A DNA stretch of 64,000 nt from Delftia sp. PS-11 (GCF_029870285.1 NZ_JACSYA010000019.1:1-64000), one strand, 5' to 3'. Positions 33,972 to 45,115 are shown, counted from the stretch's first letter. Notes: a model not told the origin generated them from the letters alone. Numbers and translations: made by a program.

Positions 33972-34730
33972 TCAGGCCTTGGCACGCGGCGCGCGCTTGG
34001 CTGCCGGCTTGGCGGCGGCGGGCTTGGCCTTTGCCTTGGCGGGGCTGTTGACCACCACGGTCTTGACGGCCTTGGGGGCAGCAGCCTTGCGGGCCGGTGC
34101 CTTGGCAGTGGCCGGCTTGGTGGCTGCAGCAGACTTGGCTGCGGCCGGCTTCGGCGCGGCCTGCTTAGGCGCGGCCGGCTTAGGCGCGGCGGCCTTCTTG
34201 GCAGCAGCAGGCTTCTTCTCTGCAGCGGCCGGTGCCTTCTTGGCCGCCGCAGGAGCCGCCTTCTTGGCTGCTGCCGGCTTGGCGGGAGCGGCTTTCTTGC
34301 GGGCAGGCTTGGACTCGCCATCTTCCGATGCCATGACCTTGGGCTTGGCGGCACCGAGCTTCAGGCGCACCGGGGTTTCGCCCCAGATTTCTTCCAGGCG
34401 GTAGTACTGGCGGATGGCCGGCTGCATGACATGGACCACGGCCTGGCCGCAATCGACGATGATCCATTCACCGTTGTCCTCGCCTTCCTGGCGCGGCACG
34501 GCAAAGCCGGCCTTCTTGACGGCATCGCGCACGCTGACAGCCAGGGCCTTGGTCTGACGGTTGGATGTACCCGAAGCGACGATCACACGCTCGAACAGCG
34601 GCGAGAGTTTCTCGGTATTGAAGACCTGGATATCGTGGGCCTTGACGTCCTCGAGGCCGTCAACAATGGCGCGCTGCAGCTTGGTCACGTCGCGCTTGGC
34701 TGCGGAATCCGATTTGGTGGAAGTGGTCAT
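33972..34730 (-). CDS. rsfS: ribosomal silencing factor RsfS with long Ala/Lys/Pro tail
   Basis: RsfS binds ribosomal protein uL14 and blocks subunit joining under starvation. Residues 1-128 are the complete domain (QRAIVDGLEDVKAHDIQVFN, ASGTSNRQTKALA, GEWIIVDCGQAVVHVMQP, YYRLEEIWG). Residues 129-252 are a tail made almost entirely of Ala, Lys and Pro, like histone H1 or AlgP, and about as long as the domain itself. The usual length is 105-140 residues. The start is the ATG at 34730. nadD, normally just upstream, is absent. Confidence 0.95.
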   Translation of the reverse strand: MTTSTKSDSAAKRDVTKLQRAIVDGLEDVKAHDIQVFNTEKLSPLFERVIVASGTSNRQTKALAVSVRDAVKKAGFAVPRQEGEDNGEWIIVDCGQAVVHVMQPAIRQYYRLEEIWGETPVRLKLGAAKPKVMASEDGESKPARKKAAPAKPAAAKKAAPAAAKKAPAAAEKKPAAAKKAAAPKPAAPKQAAPKPAAAKSAAATKPATAKAPARKAAAPKAVKTVVVNSPAKAKAKPAAAKPAAKRAPRAKA

Positions 34731-34968
34731 CAGGCGGTGATCGATCGAATGGAATGGGGTCAATAAAGCGCGAAAGGCGTGCGACCCGCAACAGGGCCGG
34801 ACTGGAGCGGCACTCCACAACCGAGGGAGCAAGGCCGCGAATCGCCAGGAATTTTCGCACCGGGGAAATAGAAGGCGCAGCCAATGCTGCGCCCCAATCT
34901 GCCGCGATTATAGTTTTGCCGGTATTTCCCTGCACGCACCGTCTCGGCAGCGCATGCGGGAAGATGCA

Positions 34969-35913
34969 TCAAAGCCAGTCGCGGCGCACCAGGAACTGCT
35001 CCAGCAGCGCGCGCTCGGGCGTGCCGGGCGCATCCTCGCGCTGATAGCTCCAGCTCGCATGCGGGGGCATGGACAGCAAGATGGACTCCGTGCGCCCGCC
35101 CGACTGCAGGCCGAAATGCGTGCCCCGGTCCCAGACCAGGTTGAATTCCACATACCGCCCACGGCGGTAGCGCTGGAAATCGACCTGCGACTGTCCATAG
35201 TCCATCGCCTTGCGGCGCTCGACGATGGGCAGATAGGCGCCCAGGAAAGCATCCCCCACAGACTGCAGCATCCCGAAGCTGCGCTCGGGGCCCAGCTCGG
35301 AGAAGTCATCGAAGAAAATGCCGCCGATGCCACGCTGTTCGCCACGGTGCTTCAGGCAGAAATACTCGTCGCACCAATCCTTGAAGCGCGGGTAAAGCGA
35401 CTCGCCAAATGGCGCCAGCGCATCGCGGCAGGCACGGTGAAAATGCTGCGCATCTTCCTCGAAGCCATAGACCGGCGTCAGATCCATGCCGCCACCGAAC
35501 CAGCAGGTGGGCACGGCACCAGCATGGCCGGCCGCTATCATGCGCACGTTCATGTGAACCGTGGGCACGAAGGGATTGCGCGGGTGAAAGACCAGGGATA
35601 CGCCCATGGCCTCGAACGGCGCGCCAGCCAGTTCGGGGCGGTGCTGCGTCGCCGATGGCGGCAACTGCGGCCCGCGCACATGCGAAAAGCCGCAGCCCGC
35701 GCGCTCGAACACACGACCACCTTCGAGAATGCGCGTGATGCCATCGCCCTGCAGGCGCTCGCCCGGTCCCTTGCTCCAGGCATCGGACAAAAAGCGCGCG
35801 CCACCCTCGCCTTCCACCTGCTCCAGCGCATCGGTGATGCGCGCCTGCAGGCCGACGAGGTAGGCACGCACCTGCGCCATAGGCAATGCCTGCGCTGTCG
35901 CTTGCGTGCCCAT
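34969..35913 (-). CDS. hemF: oxygen-dependent coproporphyrinogen III oxidase
   Basis: A cytosolic 314-residue enzyme that oxidatively decarboxylates coproporphyrinogen III to protoporphyrinogen IX. Conserved stretches include [66 protein letters not shown] and [13 protein letters not shown] 35913 lies four bases after the purD stop; Met at 35880 aligns better with the E. coli start and is the alternative. It is co-transcribed with purD. Confidence 0.95.
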   Translation of the reverse strand: MGTQATAQALPMAQVRAYLVGLQARITDALEQVEGEGGARFLSDAWSKGPGERLQGDGITRILEGGRVFERAGCGFSHVRGPQLPPSATQHRPELAGAPFEAMGVSLVFHPRNPFVPTVHMNVRMIAAGHAGAVPTCWFGGGMDLTPVYGFEEDAQHFHRACRDALAPFGESLYPRFKDWCDEYFCLKHRGEQRGIGGIFFDDFSELGPERSFGMLQSVGDAFLGAYLPIVERRKAMDYGQSQVDFQRYRRGRYVEFNLVWDRGTHFGLQSGGRTESILLSMPPHASWSYQREDAPGTPERALLEQFLVRRDWL

Positions 35914-35917
35914 GGCC

Positions 35918-37201
35918 TCAGTTCTTGACGGCACGGAAGCCAATGTCGCGGCGGTACTGGGCTCCATCGAAATGGATGCCGCGCGCCACGTCATACACCT
36001 TCTGCTGGGCCTGCTTGACGCTGTCGGCCAGCACCGTGACGCACAGCACACGGCCGCCGCTGGTCACCGGCACTGCGTCCTTGAGCTGGGTTCCCGCATG
36101 GAAGACCACGGCATCGCCCGCGTTGTGGGGCAGCCCGGTGATGGGGTCGCCCTTGCGCGGGTCCTCGGGGTATCCGGCTGCAGCCATGACCACGCCCAGC
36201 GCCACGCGCCTGTCCCATTGCAGCTCGACATGGTCGAGCTTGCCATCGGCGGCAGCCAGCATCACATCCACGAAATCGCTCTTGAGGCGCATCATGATGG
36301 GCTGGGTCTCGGGGTCGCCCATGCGGCAGTTGAACTCCAGCGTCTTGGGATGGCCCGTGGCATCGATCATGAGGCCGGCGTAGAGGAAGCCGGTGTAGGG
36401 GATGCCGTCCTTTTCCATGCCGCGAATGGTCGGCAGGATGATCTCGCGCATCGCGCGGGCATGCACGTCGGCCGTGACCACGGGCGCGGGCGAGTAGGCG
36501 CCCATGCCGCCCGTGTTCGGACCCTGGTCGCCATCCTTCAGACGCTTGTGGTCCTGGCTGGTTGCCAGGGCCAGCACGTTCTTGCCATCGCACAGAACGA
36601 TGAAGCTGGCCTCCTCGCCGGCGAGGAACTCCTCGATCACGACGCGCGCGCCGCCATCGTTGTGGGTCACGCCATACTTGTTGTCCACCAGCATGAAGTC
36701 CACCGCATCGTGGGCTTCCTGCAGCGTCATCGCCACCACCACGCCCTTGCCGGCAGCCAGGCCATCGGCCTTGATCACGATGGGCGCGCCCAGGCGATCT
36801 ACATAGGCATGGGCTGCCACGGGGTCGCTGAAGGTCTCGTAGCGCGCCGTGGGAATGCCGTGGCGGGCCATGAAATCCTTGGAGAACGCCTTGGAGCTTT
36901 CCAGCTGCGCGGCGGCCTTGGTCGGGCCGAAGATGCGCAGGCCGTGCGCGCGGAACTCATCGACCACGCCAGCGGCCAGCGGCGCCTCGGGGCCGACCAC
37001 GGTCAGCGCGACCTTCTCGGCCTGCGCCCACTCGCGCAGCGCCTGCGGGTCGGTGATGTTGAGATTTTCCAGCTTGCCGCCGGCCAGGGCCGTTCCGCCA
37101 TTGCCGGGTGCCACATAGACCTTGGTCGACTTGGGCGACTCGGCCAGTTTCCACGCCATGGCGTGCTCGCGGCCTCCGCCACCAATCACAAGAATTTTCA
37201 T
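35918..37201 (-). CDS. purD: phosphoribosylamine-glycine ligase
   Basis: A 427-residue ATP-grasp enzyme that joins phosphoribosylamine and glycine in purine synthesis. It opens [20 protein letters not shown] and contains [49 protein letters not shown] and GFLYAGLMI, all typical PurD segments. Its start overlaps the upstream yebC-family stop by 4 bp (ATGA), and hemF follows four bases after its stop. Confidence 0.97.
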   Translation of the reverse strand: MKILVIGGGGREHAMAWKLAESPKSTKVYVAPGNGGTALAGGKLENLNITDPQALREWAQAEKVALTVVGPEAPLAAGVVDEFRAHGLRIFGPTKAAAQLESSKAFSKDFMARHGIPTARYETFSDPVAAHAYVDRLGAPIVIKADGLAAGKGVVVAMTLQEAHDAVDFMLVDNKYGVTHNDGGARVVIEEFLAGEEASFIVLCDGKNVLALATSQDHKRLKDGDQGPNTGGMGAYSPAPVVTADVHARAMREIILPTIRGMEKDGIPYTGFLYAGLMIDATGHPKTLEFNCRMGDPETQPIMMRLKSDFVDVMLAAADGKLDHVELQWDRRVALGVVMAAAGYPEDPRKGDPITGLPHNAGDAVVFHAGTQLKDAVPVTSGGRVLCVTVLADSVKQAQQKVYDVARGIHFDGAQYRRDIGFRAVKN

Positions 37202-37917
37202 AGTTCAGCGTTGTGGTAGACGTCCTGCACGTCATCCAGATCTTCGATCATATCCAGCAGCTTTTGCATGCGGGCGGCGTCATCGCCTTCGAGGGCGACG
37301 GTATTTTCCGGGCGCATGGTGACCTCCGCCACCTCCGGCGCCAGACCCTTGGCCTGCAGCGCATCGCGCACGGTTTCAAACTCTGTGGGCGCAGTCAGCA
37401 CCTCGATGGCGCCTTCGTCATCGACGATCACGTCATCGGCGCCGGCCTCCAGCGCCACTTCCATGACCAGGTCTTCGCTGGTGCCTGGAGCAAACACCAT
37501 CAGGCCCACATGCTTGAACTGGAAGGCCACCGAGCCCTCGGTTCCCATGTTGCCACCGTATTTGCTGAAGGCGTGACGCACTTCCGCCACAGTACGCACG
37601 CGATTGTCGGTCATCGTGTCCACGATGATGGCAGCGCCGCCAATGCCGTAGCCCTCGTAGCGGATTTCCTCGTAGGTCACGCCTTCGAGATTGCCCGTGG
37701 CCTTGTCGATGTTGCGCTTGATGTTGTCGGCCGGCATGTTCGCGGCCTTGGCTTTTTCCACTGCCAGGCGAAGGCGTGGATTGGCACCGAGGTCGCCGCC
37801 GCCAGTGCGGGCGGCCACCATGATTTCACGGATGATGCGAGTCCAGACCTTGCCGCGCTTTTCGTCCTGGCGGCCTTTGCGATGCTGGATGTTGGCCCAT
37901 TTACTGTGTCCTGCCAC
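37198..37917 (-). CDS. YebC/PmpR-family regulatory protein
   Basis: A 239-residue member of the YebC/TACO1 family, known as DNA-binding regulators and as factors that help ribosomes through proline stretches. It opens [20 protein letters not shown] and has the complete three-domain length, ending [13 protein letters not shown]. It overlaps purD by 4 bp. A second, shorter-N-terminus paralogue is encoded at 40028-40729. Confidence 0.95.
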   Translation of the reverse strand: MAGHSKWANIQHRKGRQDEKRGKVWTRIIREIMVAARTGGGDLGANPRLRLAVEKAKAANMPADNIKRNIDKATGNLEGVTYEEIRYEGYGIGGAAIIVDTMTDNRVRTVAEVRHAFSKYGGNMGTEGSVAFQFKHVGLMVFAPGTSEDLVMEVALEAGADDVIVDDEGAIEVLTAPTEFETVRDALQAKGLAPEVAEVTMRPENTVALEGDDAARMQKLLDMIEDLDDVQDVYHNAEL

Positions 37918-38267
37918 AGGCTGTCCTTTGATATTGATTTAACCTAGCGGACGGGATTTTACTTTTGACAGCACGCCTGCCCCGAGTAAACCCGAAATGG
38001 CTTCTCCAGTTCTGCCCGTTCGCCACTCTGCCACAGAATGCGCGCCTGCGCCTGCAATCGCCAATGAAGCGCTCGGCAGCCAGCTTCAGGCGCGGCATGC
38101 AGGCGCCGGACACAGGCGCTGCGGTCACAGTCGCAACCCAGGCCGGCGTCATGATTCACACATCAAACACCATAGCAGCCAGCCTTTGCTGCACCTAGGC
38201 TGGCACGCCAGCAGCGGTAAAACTGCAGTGTATGCAGCTATGATGGGGCAACCCTCAAACCTCTTGA
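37918..38267. other. intergenic region, divergent promoters
   Basis: This 350-bp gap separates the yebC-purD-hemF unit from the threonine dehydratase gene. A perfect GCTGGC-AC-GCCAGC repeat lies at 38199-38212. No open frame or recognised promoter stands out. Confidence 0.4.
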
Positions 38268-39260
38268 ATGGACGCGTGCGCCATGACGACACTGAGCCCT
38301 CCTTCGCTGCCCACCTACGACGATGTTGCCGCCGCAGCGCGCCGGCTCGAAGGCATCGCCCACCGCACGCCCGTGCTGCGCAGCCGCACGGCCGATGAAA
38401 TGCTGGGCGCGCAGCTGTTCTTCAAATGCGAGAACCTGCAGCGCACCGGCGCCTTCAAGATACGGGGGGCCTACAACGCCCTGTCGCAGTTCACGCCAGA
38501 GCAGCGCCGCCATGGCGCACTGGCCTTTTCCTCGGGCAACCATGCCCAGGCCGTGGCCCTGGCAGCCCAGATGCTGGACATGCCCGCCCTCATCGTCATG
38601 CCCCAGGACGCGCCCGCCTCCAAAATGGCTGCCACGCGCAGCTACGGCGCCCAGGTCGTGACCTACGACCGCTTCACCGAAGACCGCGAGGCCATCGCAC
38701 AGCGCCTGGCCAGCGAGCGCGGCATGACCCTGATCCCCCCCTTCAACCACCGCGATGTGATCGCGGGCCAGGGCACGGCGGCCAAAGAGCTGTTCGAGGA
38801 CGTGCCCGGCCTGGACTACCTCTTCGTCTGCCTGGGCGGTGGCGGACTGCTCTCGGGCAGCCTGCTGGCGGCCCGGCGGCTGGCGCCGCGCTGCAAGGTC
38901 TACGGCGTCGAGCCCCAGGCCGGCGACGACGCCCGCCAGTCGCTGCGCGCAGGCCAGATCGTGCAGATTCCGACGCCGCACACCATCGCCGACGGCGCCC
39001 AGACCCAGTCCATCGGCGATATCACGTTCGCCATCATCCGTGAACATGTCGAAGATATCCTGGCCGTGGCAGACGAGCATCTGGTGCAGGCCATGCGCTT
39101 TTACGCAGAACGCAAGAAAATCGTGGTTGAACCCACGGGAGCGCTCTCGCTGGCGGGCGCCCTGCATGGCGGGGTGGCGCTGGCAGGCGCGCGCGTGGGC
39201 ATTCTGATCAGCGGCGGCAACGTCGACCTGGAGCGCTACGCGCGTTTTCTGGCCGACTGA
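38268..39260 (+). CDS. threonine/serine dehydratase, PLP-dependent (catabolic type)
   Basis: A 330-residue single-domain enzyme that deaminates threonine to 2-oxobutanoate, and possibly serine to pyruvate. Lys64 in TGAFKIRGA binds pyridoxal phosphate, SSGNHAQAVALAA holds the substrate carboxylate and GGGGLLSG the phosphate. It lacks the C-terminal ACT-like domain of biosynthetic IlvA, so feedback by isoleucine is not expected. ATG 38268 and 38283 are both possible and neither has a clear ribosome-binding site. Confidence 0.92.
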   Translation: MDACAMTTLSPPSLPTYDDVAAAARRLEGIAHRTPVLRSRTADEMLGAQLFFKCENLQRTGAFKIRGAYNALSQFTPEQRRHGALAFSSGNHAQAVALAAQMLDMPALIVMPQDAPASKMAATRSYGAQVVTYDRFTEDREAIAQRLASERGMTLIPPFNHRDVIAGQGTAAKELFEDVPGLDYLFVCLGGGGLLSGSLLAARRLAPRCKVYGVEPQAGDDARQSLRAGQIVQIPTPHTIADGAQTQSIGDITFAIIREHVEDILAVADEHLVQAMRFYAERKKIVVEPTGALSLAGALHGGVALAGARVGILISGGNVDLERYARFLAD

Positions 39261-39325
39261 GCTGAACGCCCCTGCCGCCGTCCTGCTCCATGGCCGGCGG
39301 CTTTGTTTTTTCCAAAAAGAAAACC

Positions 39326-39955
39326 ATGAGTACTTTGCACCTGATCGACCACCCGCTGGTCCAACACAAGCTCACGCTGATGCGCCGCAAGGAAGCCAGC
39401 ACCAACAGCTTTCGCCGCATGCTGGGCGAGCTGTCCACGCTGATGGCCTATGAAATCACGCGCGACATGCCCCTGCAGGACATCGAGATCGAGACCCCGC
39501 TGGAAACCATGACCGGCAAGGTCATCGACGGCAAGAAGCTGGTGCTCGTCTCCATCCTGCGCGCCGGCAACGGCTTCCTGGACGGCATGCTCAACGTCGT
39601 GCCCGGCGCGCGCATCGGCCACATCGGCCTGTACCGCGATCCCGAGACGCTGCAGCCCGTCGAGTACTACTTCAAGATGCCCTCGGAAATGCAGGAGCGC
39701 GACGTGCTCGTCGTCGATCCCATGCTGGCCACCGGCAACTCGGCCGCCGCCGCCGTCACGCGCCTCAAGCAGCTCAACCCCAAGTCCATCAAGTTCATGT
39801 GCCTGCTGGCAGCCCCCGAAGGCGTGGCCACTCTGCAAAAGGCCCACCCTGACGTGGACATCTACACCGCCGCAGTGGACCGCCAGCTCGATGCGCACGG
39901 CTACATCCTGCCGGGCCTGGGCGATGCAGGCGACCGCATCTTCGGCACCAAGTAA
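39326..39955 (+). CDS. upp: uracil phosphoribosyltransferase
   Basis: A 209-residue salvage enzyme that makes UMP from uracil and PRPP. Conserved segments are the [20 protein letters not shown] start, [27 protein letters not shown] (the PRPP loop) and the C-terminal [18 protein letters not shown], which binds uracil. The ATG at 39326 aligns with known Upp starts; earlier codons in frame do not. It is followed by a strong bidirectional terminator. Confidence 0.97.
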   Translation: MSTLHLIDHPLVQHKLTLMRRKEASTNSFRRMLGELSTLMAYEITRDMPLQDIEIETPLETMTGKVIDGKKLVLVSILRAGNGFLDGMLNVVPGARIGHIGLYRDPETLQPVEYYFKMPSEMQERDVLVVDPMLATGNSAAAAVTRLKQLNPKSIKFMCLLAAPEGVATLQKAHPDVDIYTAAVDRQLDAHGYILPGLGDAGDRIFGTK

Positions 39956-39971
39956 GCGTGGTGCACTTGAA

Positions 39972-40004
39972 AGCAAAAAGCCGCACACTGTGCGGCTTTT
40001 TGCT
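39972..40004. terminator. bidirectional Rho-independent terminator
   Basis: AGCAAAAAGCCGCAC (39972-39986) and GTGCGGCTTTTTGCT (39990-40004) form a perfect 15-bp stem with a 3-base loop. The A5 and T5 runs within the stem serve both upp (plus) and the YebC paralogue (minus). Confidence 0.95.
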
Positions 40005-40027
40005 GGAGTGCGCCCCAGGGCGCGGCA

Positions 40028-40729
40028 TCAATCCACCAGGCCGGCGTACACGTCCTGCACGTCGTCATCGTTTTCCAGCCCTGCCAGAAAAGCCTGCACT
40101 TCCTCCTGCTGCTCGGCAGACAGGCTGCCCATGCTCACCGGCGTCTTGGCCTTGTAGCCCAGCTTGGCAGACAGCACCTTGAAGCCCTGCGCGGGCAGCG
40201 CCTTGCTCACCGTATCCAGATCGGTGGGATCGGTGATGAACAAAGTCGTGCCCTCTTCCTCGCCCGCCTCGAAATCCTGGGCGCCCGCCTCGATGGCGGC
40301 CAGCTCGGCATCGGCGCCGCCCTCGGGCTCGCCCTCGATCATGCCCACATGGTCGAAATCCCAGGCCACGGCCGTCATCTGGCCCTTGCGGAAACATACA
40401 CGCATATTGGGCGCAGTGCGGTTGACGTTGTCCGTCAGGCACTCGACCATCACCGGCACGCGGTGCGGGGCATAGCCCTCATACACCACACGCTCATAGT
40501 TCACGGCATCGGCGCCCACGCCAGAGCCCTTCTTGATGGCACGCTCCAGCGTGTCCTTGGGCATCGAGGCCTTGCGCGCCGCTTCCACGGCCATGCGCAG
40601 GCGCGAATTGCCTGCCGGATCAGCGCCCGCGCGTGCCGCGACGATGATTTCCTTGACCAGCTTGCCGAACAGCTTTCCCTTGGCATCGGCGACCAGCGCC
40701 TTGCCCTTTGCTTTCCATTGCGCGCCCAT
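40028..40729 (-). CDS. second YebC-family protein
   Basis: A 233-residue YebC/TACO1-family protein. It lacks the AGHSKW start of its neighbour and instead opens [19 protein letters not shown], closer to the YeeN branch. It shares the [18 protein letters not shown]-like [19 protein letters not shown] and C-terminal [11 protein letters not shown] segments with the protein at 37198. The two paralogues probably have distinct targets. It ends at the bidirectional terminator shared with upp. Confidence 0.93.
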   Translation of the reverse strand: MGAQWKAKGKALVADAKGKLFGKLVKEIIVAARAGADPAGNSRLRMAVEAARKASMPKDTLERAIKKGSGVGADAVNYERVVYEGYAPHRVPVMVECLTDNVNRTAPNMRVCFRKGQMTAVAWDFDHVGMIEGEPEGGADAELAAIEAGAQDFEAGEEEGTTLFITDPTDLDTVSKALPAQGFKVLSAKLGYKAKTPVSMGSLSAEQQEEVQAFLAGLENDDDVQDVYAGLVD

Positions 40730-41032
40730 GGCTGCTTTTTTCCTTGCGGATTCTCTGGATGAATTGGATGCGGCACCGGCCAGCCTGCAGGGCCCGGCCC
40801 GGCGCCGAAAGAGCGCTGTTTATACACCCGCGCCAGGGCCCTGCGGACTTTTTTCCGCGGCGCTTGACACGCCTGCCCCAGGCTCCAGGCGCACTGCCAG
40901 CACACGTGAACAAGGCAATATAGCTGTCAGGCATGATAAACAGGCCATGCCCGCACACCTTGCCAACGCCAGTTGACAAGCAAGCGCCGGGCAAAGCACA
41001 TGCCACACAACCTACCCCGCAGAAAGCCCCGC
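40730..41032. other. intergenic region, divergent promoters
   Basis: About 300 bp between the second YebC gene and the sugar dehydrogenase gene. I see no clear promoter, repeat or open frame. The right end may belong to the dehydrogenase if it starts at ATG 41000. Confidence 0.35.
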
Positions 41033-42175
41033 ATGCCACCCTTCCGCACCGCCGCACTCGCCATCAGCAGCCTGGGCCTGTCAGGCGCCCTGTGGGCCGC
41101 AGGCCCTGCACTTTCTGTGCAGTCTGTGGCACAGGGTCTGGAACATCCCTGGGGGCTGGCCTTCCTGCCCGATGGCCGCTACCTGGTCACCGAGCGGCCA
41201 GGGCGCATGCGCATCGTGCACAGCGACGGCCGCCTGGGGCCTGCGCTGGCGGGCCTTCCGGCCGTGGACGCCCAGGGCCAGGGAGGGCTGCTGGACGTGG
41301 TTCTGGACAGCGATTTCGCGCGCAATCGCCAGCTGTATTTCTGCTACGCAGAACCGGGCAGCGGTGCCGACCAGGGCAAGAACGGCACGGCGCTGGCCAG
41401 TGCACGGCTGTCCGCTGATGCCAGCCGGCTGGAGCAGGTCAAAGTGCTGTTTTCGCAGCGCCCCAAATACGCCAGCGCCCTGCACTTTGGCTGCCGCATC
41501 GTGGAACGCATGGTGGATGGCAAAAGCGACGGCACGCTGTTCCTCACGCTGGGCGAGCGCTCGCGCTACAAAGAAGAGGCCCAGAACCTGCAAAGCCACC
41601 TGGGCAAGATCGTGCGCATCGCCAAGGATGGCAGCATCCCCCGCGACAACCCCTTTGCCGGGCGCACCGATGCCTGGCCCGAAATCTGGAGCTACGGCCA
41701 CCGCAACCCGCAAGGCGCGGCGCTGGCGCCCGATGGCCGCCTGTGGGCCAGCGAGCACGGCCCCCAGGGCGGCGACGAAGTCAACCGGCCAGAGCCCGGC
41801 AAAAATTATGGCTGGCCCGTGATCACCTACGGAGAAAACTACGGCGGCGGCAAGATCGGCGCAGGCATCACCAGCCAGCAAGGCATGGAACAACCCCTGC
41901 ACCAGTGGACACCGTCCATCGCGCCCTCGGGCATGGCCTTCATCACCAGCGACCGCTACGGCGTGCCATGGAAGGGCTCCCTGGTGGTGGGCGCCCTCAA
42001 GTTCATGCGACTGGAGCGGCTGACCCTCCAGGACGGCAAAGTCACCGCCACCGAACCCCTGCTGCCCCGCCTGGGCCAGCGCGTGCGCGACGTGCGCCAG
42101 GGCCCGGACGGATGGCTCTACCTGCTCACGGACGCGCCCGACGGGCAGTTGCTGCGCATCACTGCCACGCGCTGA
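41033..42175 (+). CDS. periplasmic PQQ-dependent aldose sugar dehydrogenase (YliI-like)
   Basis: A 380-residue exported beta-propeller enzyme of the soluble glucose dehydrogenase/YliI family, oxidising sugars with PQQ. The signal peptide is MPPFRTAALAISSLGLSGAL, cleaved after WA. Family motifs include LEHPWGLAFLPDGRYLVTER, QGGLLDVVLD, SYGHRNPQGAALAP, SEHGPQGGDEVN and GKNYGWPVITYGENY, which contain the PQQ and calcium contacts. ATG 41033 gives the more compact signal peptide; ATG 41000 would add eleven basic residues. It stands alone. Confidence 0.92.
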   Translation: MPPFRTAALAISSLGLSGALWAAGPALSVQSVAQGLEHPWGLAFLPDGRYLVTERPGRMRIVHSDGRLGPALAGLPAVDAQGQGGLLDVVLDSDFARNRQLYFCYAEPGSGADQGKNGTALASARLSADASRLEQVKVLFSQRPKYASALHFGCRIVERMVDGKSDGTLFLTLGERSRYKEEAQNLQSHLGKIVRIAKDGSIPRDNPFAGRTDAWPEIWSYGHRNPQGAALAPDGRLWASEHGPQGGDEVNRPEPGKNYGWPVITYGENYGGGKIGAGITSQQGMEQPLHQWTPSIAPSGMAFITSDRYGVPWKGSLVVGALKFMRLERLTLQDGKVTATEPLLPRLGQRVRDVRQGPDGWLYLLTDAPDGQLLRITATR

Positions 42176-42738
42176 AATACGCCAGTTGCCACACAACAGC
42201 AGCACACCGGCTGATCGGGCTGAACTCCCGACCACCATCGGCATGCCACTGCTGCATGCACCGTTCAGTTCCAGCCTGCAGCCAGCACGGGCGCCAACGC
42301 AGTACGGTAGTCCGGCGGCAATACCGTCTGTCCTGCGGCGGGCGGCGCAAAGGCAGCCATGGCGGAGACCAGTGCATTGACCTGGCTGTCGATCAAGACC
42401 CTGCCATCGCCCGCCTTGAACTGCTCTATGCGGTAGGCCGGATCTGCATACCAGTTTTCGATGGTGCTCTTGTCGTTGGTGCCAATGATGCTGACCTCCA
42501 GATTTTGCCCATCACGGCGCAGCCACAGCTGGTCAAAAGCCACATCCTGCTCGAATGACAGCGTGTCGGTGTTGCCCGGTGTGGTGTCGTAGTCGCTGAT
42601 GGTGTCGGCGCCATCTCCCCTGGCGAACAAGTAGGTGTCGCTGCCAGCACCACCGTTCAAATAATCATTGCCTTGCGCACCTCTCAGAACATCGTCTCCG
42701 CCAGTGCCGAAAATGCGGTCATTGCCTGGGGAGCCTTT

Positions 42739-43408
42739 CAGGGTCATCTGCAGCAGAGCCTGGGTATCCCAGACCGTTCCATCCTCGAACTGCACCTGCT
42801 GGTCATAGTCCGACGAGATGGTGTCGTAGCCGTCACCCTTGCCAAACAGATACGTGTCGTTGCCAGCGTCACCCACCAGAAAGTCCTTGCCTGCGCCTCC
42901 GTCCAGGGTGTCATTGCCCTCCTCGCCATACAGCGTGTCGTCGCCCGCACCGCCCAGCAGCACATCATCGCCAGCGCCACCGTTGAGCATGTCGTTGCCC
43001 ACCCCGGCATCCAGCGTGTCATTGCCTTCATTGCCATGGAGCTGGTCATTGCCCTCGCCACCGAACAGCTGGTCATCGCCTGCCGCCCCGAACAAGGTGT
43101 CATTGCCCGCCAGCCCATCCATGACGTCATTGCCTGGGGTGCCTGTCAACACATCATCCGCACTGCTGGCCTCCAGGGTCATCTGCAGCAGCGCCTGGGT
43201 ATCCCAGACCGTTCCATCCTCGAACTGCACCTGCTGGTCATAGTCCGACGAGATGGTGTCGTAGCCGTCACCCTTGCCAAACAGATACGTGTCGTTGCCA
43301 TAGCCACCCACCAGAAAGTCGTTGCCAGTGCCACCGTCCAGGGTGTCATTGCCATCCTCGCCATACAGCGTGTCATCGCCCGTGCCGCCTAGCAATACGT
43401 CATGACCG
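42739..43408. repeat. duplicated RTX block inside the effector gene
   Basis: About 235 bp at 42739-42973 recur at 43174-43408 in the same direction with high identity (offset 435). Each copy encodes nonapeptide repeats plus the linker YLFGKGDGYDTISSDYDQQV and WDTQALLQMTL. Confidence 0.85.
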
Positions 43409-44647
43409 ATGCCTCCTGACAGTTCATCATTTCCTCCTTGCCCTTCGATCAAATCATCACCGGCACCTGCATAGAATTTATTTGCAGCTTGATTTCCGGC
43501 ATAAATATCATTTTCAACACTACCCTGAATATTCGCTGCATTTAACAAATGCAGCCCTGCAGCCGAAAATGCAGCTTCTACCCCTGCATCATCCAAAGCT
43601 GCCTGCATCACCCCTCGCAACTGCTCCGTGCTGTTCCATCCAGCCTTGCTGAACGTATCGCCATACATTTTATAAAGATCCAGGAAAACTGCAGCACCTT
43701 CAGCAGCATCGGCCGTCTTCAGCTGGTCCAATGCCGCATTGAGCTGACTGAAGTCAAGCTGTATACCGGTGTCTGTCACGCTCAAACCCACAGTATCCAG
43801 ATACTTGGATAGGCGCAATTGAGGCATCAGATTTTTTGAAACATCCTCAACCAGACGGTTCCAGAGATTGGTAATATGCGGTAGCCCCTCCAAAGGCTCA
43901 GGAATGGTGACCCTCACATATCCCATTACACGGGAATTAACACCAGTGCGATTTTCCGAGATGATGGTGGACAAAGGAACCCATGTTTTGATCGGTTGCC
44001 TGCGTCCACCATTTCCGATTACTGGAGCAGGATCGACATAGCTTTCCGCATCCTTCAGGACACGCTCCCCCGTCAGGAAGGTGAAACCAGTAAAGGCTTC
44101 ATATGCATACAGCCGTTCCAAGTCACCTACCATGCTTTCGCGCATGCGATCGAATTTCACCAGATCAGCATCAGAAAGCCTGGCACGAAAGGCATTTCTT
44201 TCCTCCGTACTGGCTTTGATGGCCATTTCCATCCAAGCCTCTTCCTGCTCATCAATGGGGTCGCGTAGCGTCAATCCCTTCCCCATCTCCAACGCTGTAT
44301 CGCTTGCTGTCTTGTAGCCGGAATTATTGCCCCATGCACGAATCAAATCACCAACAGACACCACATACTGCGACCGAACAGCAGCAAGACGCACATTTTC
44401 AACCAATGAAATCAACTCAGGGGCCAGCATGGCAGCCTCACCGAGATCACGTACCCAGCCAGACCCTTTGAATTTAGGCAATTTACTGGCCTCGGCACTG
44501 ACTTCAATTGGCGTATGCGTCGTTGCAAAATTATTTTGCGCCAAGATAAAACTGCCGGCCTATCCCTCTGAGCCATCGGTGCGCAAAAAACTGCCAGACT
44601 GCACCAGTTGAGCATCACTGTATTGGGTATTAGCGACGACACTGTCC

Positions 44648-45115
44648 AGCTTGATGCTGGCCACGCCAGCCTCTGCCAGTGTCTGCAACTCATTGGCCTG
44701 GCTGATACCATCCTGATTGAGGTCGCGCCATATGCGCAGGCCGGCGTACTGGGCATCCTTGGCATCAAAGACACCATCACCCGCCCCACCATCGGCACTA
44801 CCGACATCCAGTTCGCTGAGTGCCGCAAACCCGTGGGCTGCCTTTTGTCCATTGGCCAGCAGGGTTTCATCGCCAAACAACTCACGCCCCGAGTCAATCA
44901 GACCATTGCCATTACGGTCCCAGACCAGCAAGCCGTCATCGGCCTGCACCCAGGCCGTACCGGTCTTGATGCCATCGCCGTTGGTGTCAAACTGGATTTG
45001 ACTGGCCAGAGGGGAGATTTCTATGCCATCGCCGTCGAGGTCCAATATCAAGGGATCTACCCAGACGTAGCGGATAGTTTTAACCAACGGATCTGGCGAA
45101 ATACCAAGTGTATAT
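44648..45115 (-). repeat. junction module, copy 1 (direct repeat)
   Basis: About 468 bp are nearly identical to 46379-46846 in the same orientation (constant offset 1731). It encodes [20 protein letters not shown] through GVASIKL. It is GC-rich while the effector-specific sequences upstream of both copies are AT-rich. Confidence 0.9.

Noticed and set aside
41081..42244. 387-codon frame opposite the sugar dehydrogenase
   Set aside because: Shadow of a clear exported PQQ-type enzyme gene on the plus strand.
42740..43400. CRISPR-like regular repeats
   Set aside because: The periodicity comes from RTX nonapeptide codons and a block duplication, not from short identical repeats with unique spacers. 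No CRISPR array or cas gene was found in the window.
42265..44544. The RTX body as an independent gene starting at TTG 44544
   Set aside because: No ribosome-binding site precedes it. The sequence before it continues the same domain in frame through a single TAG.
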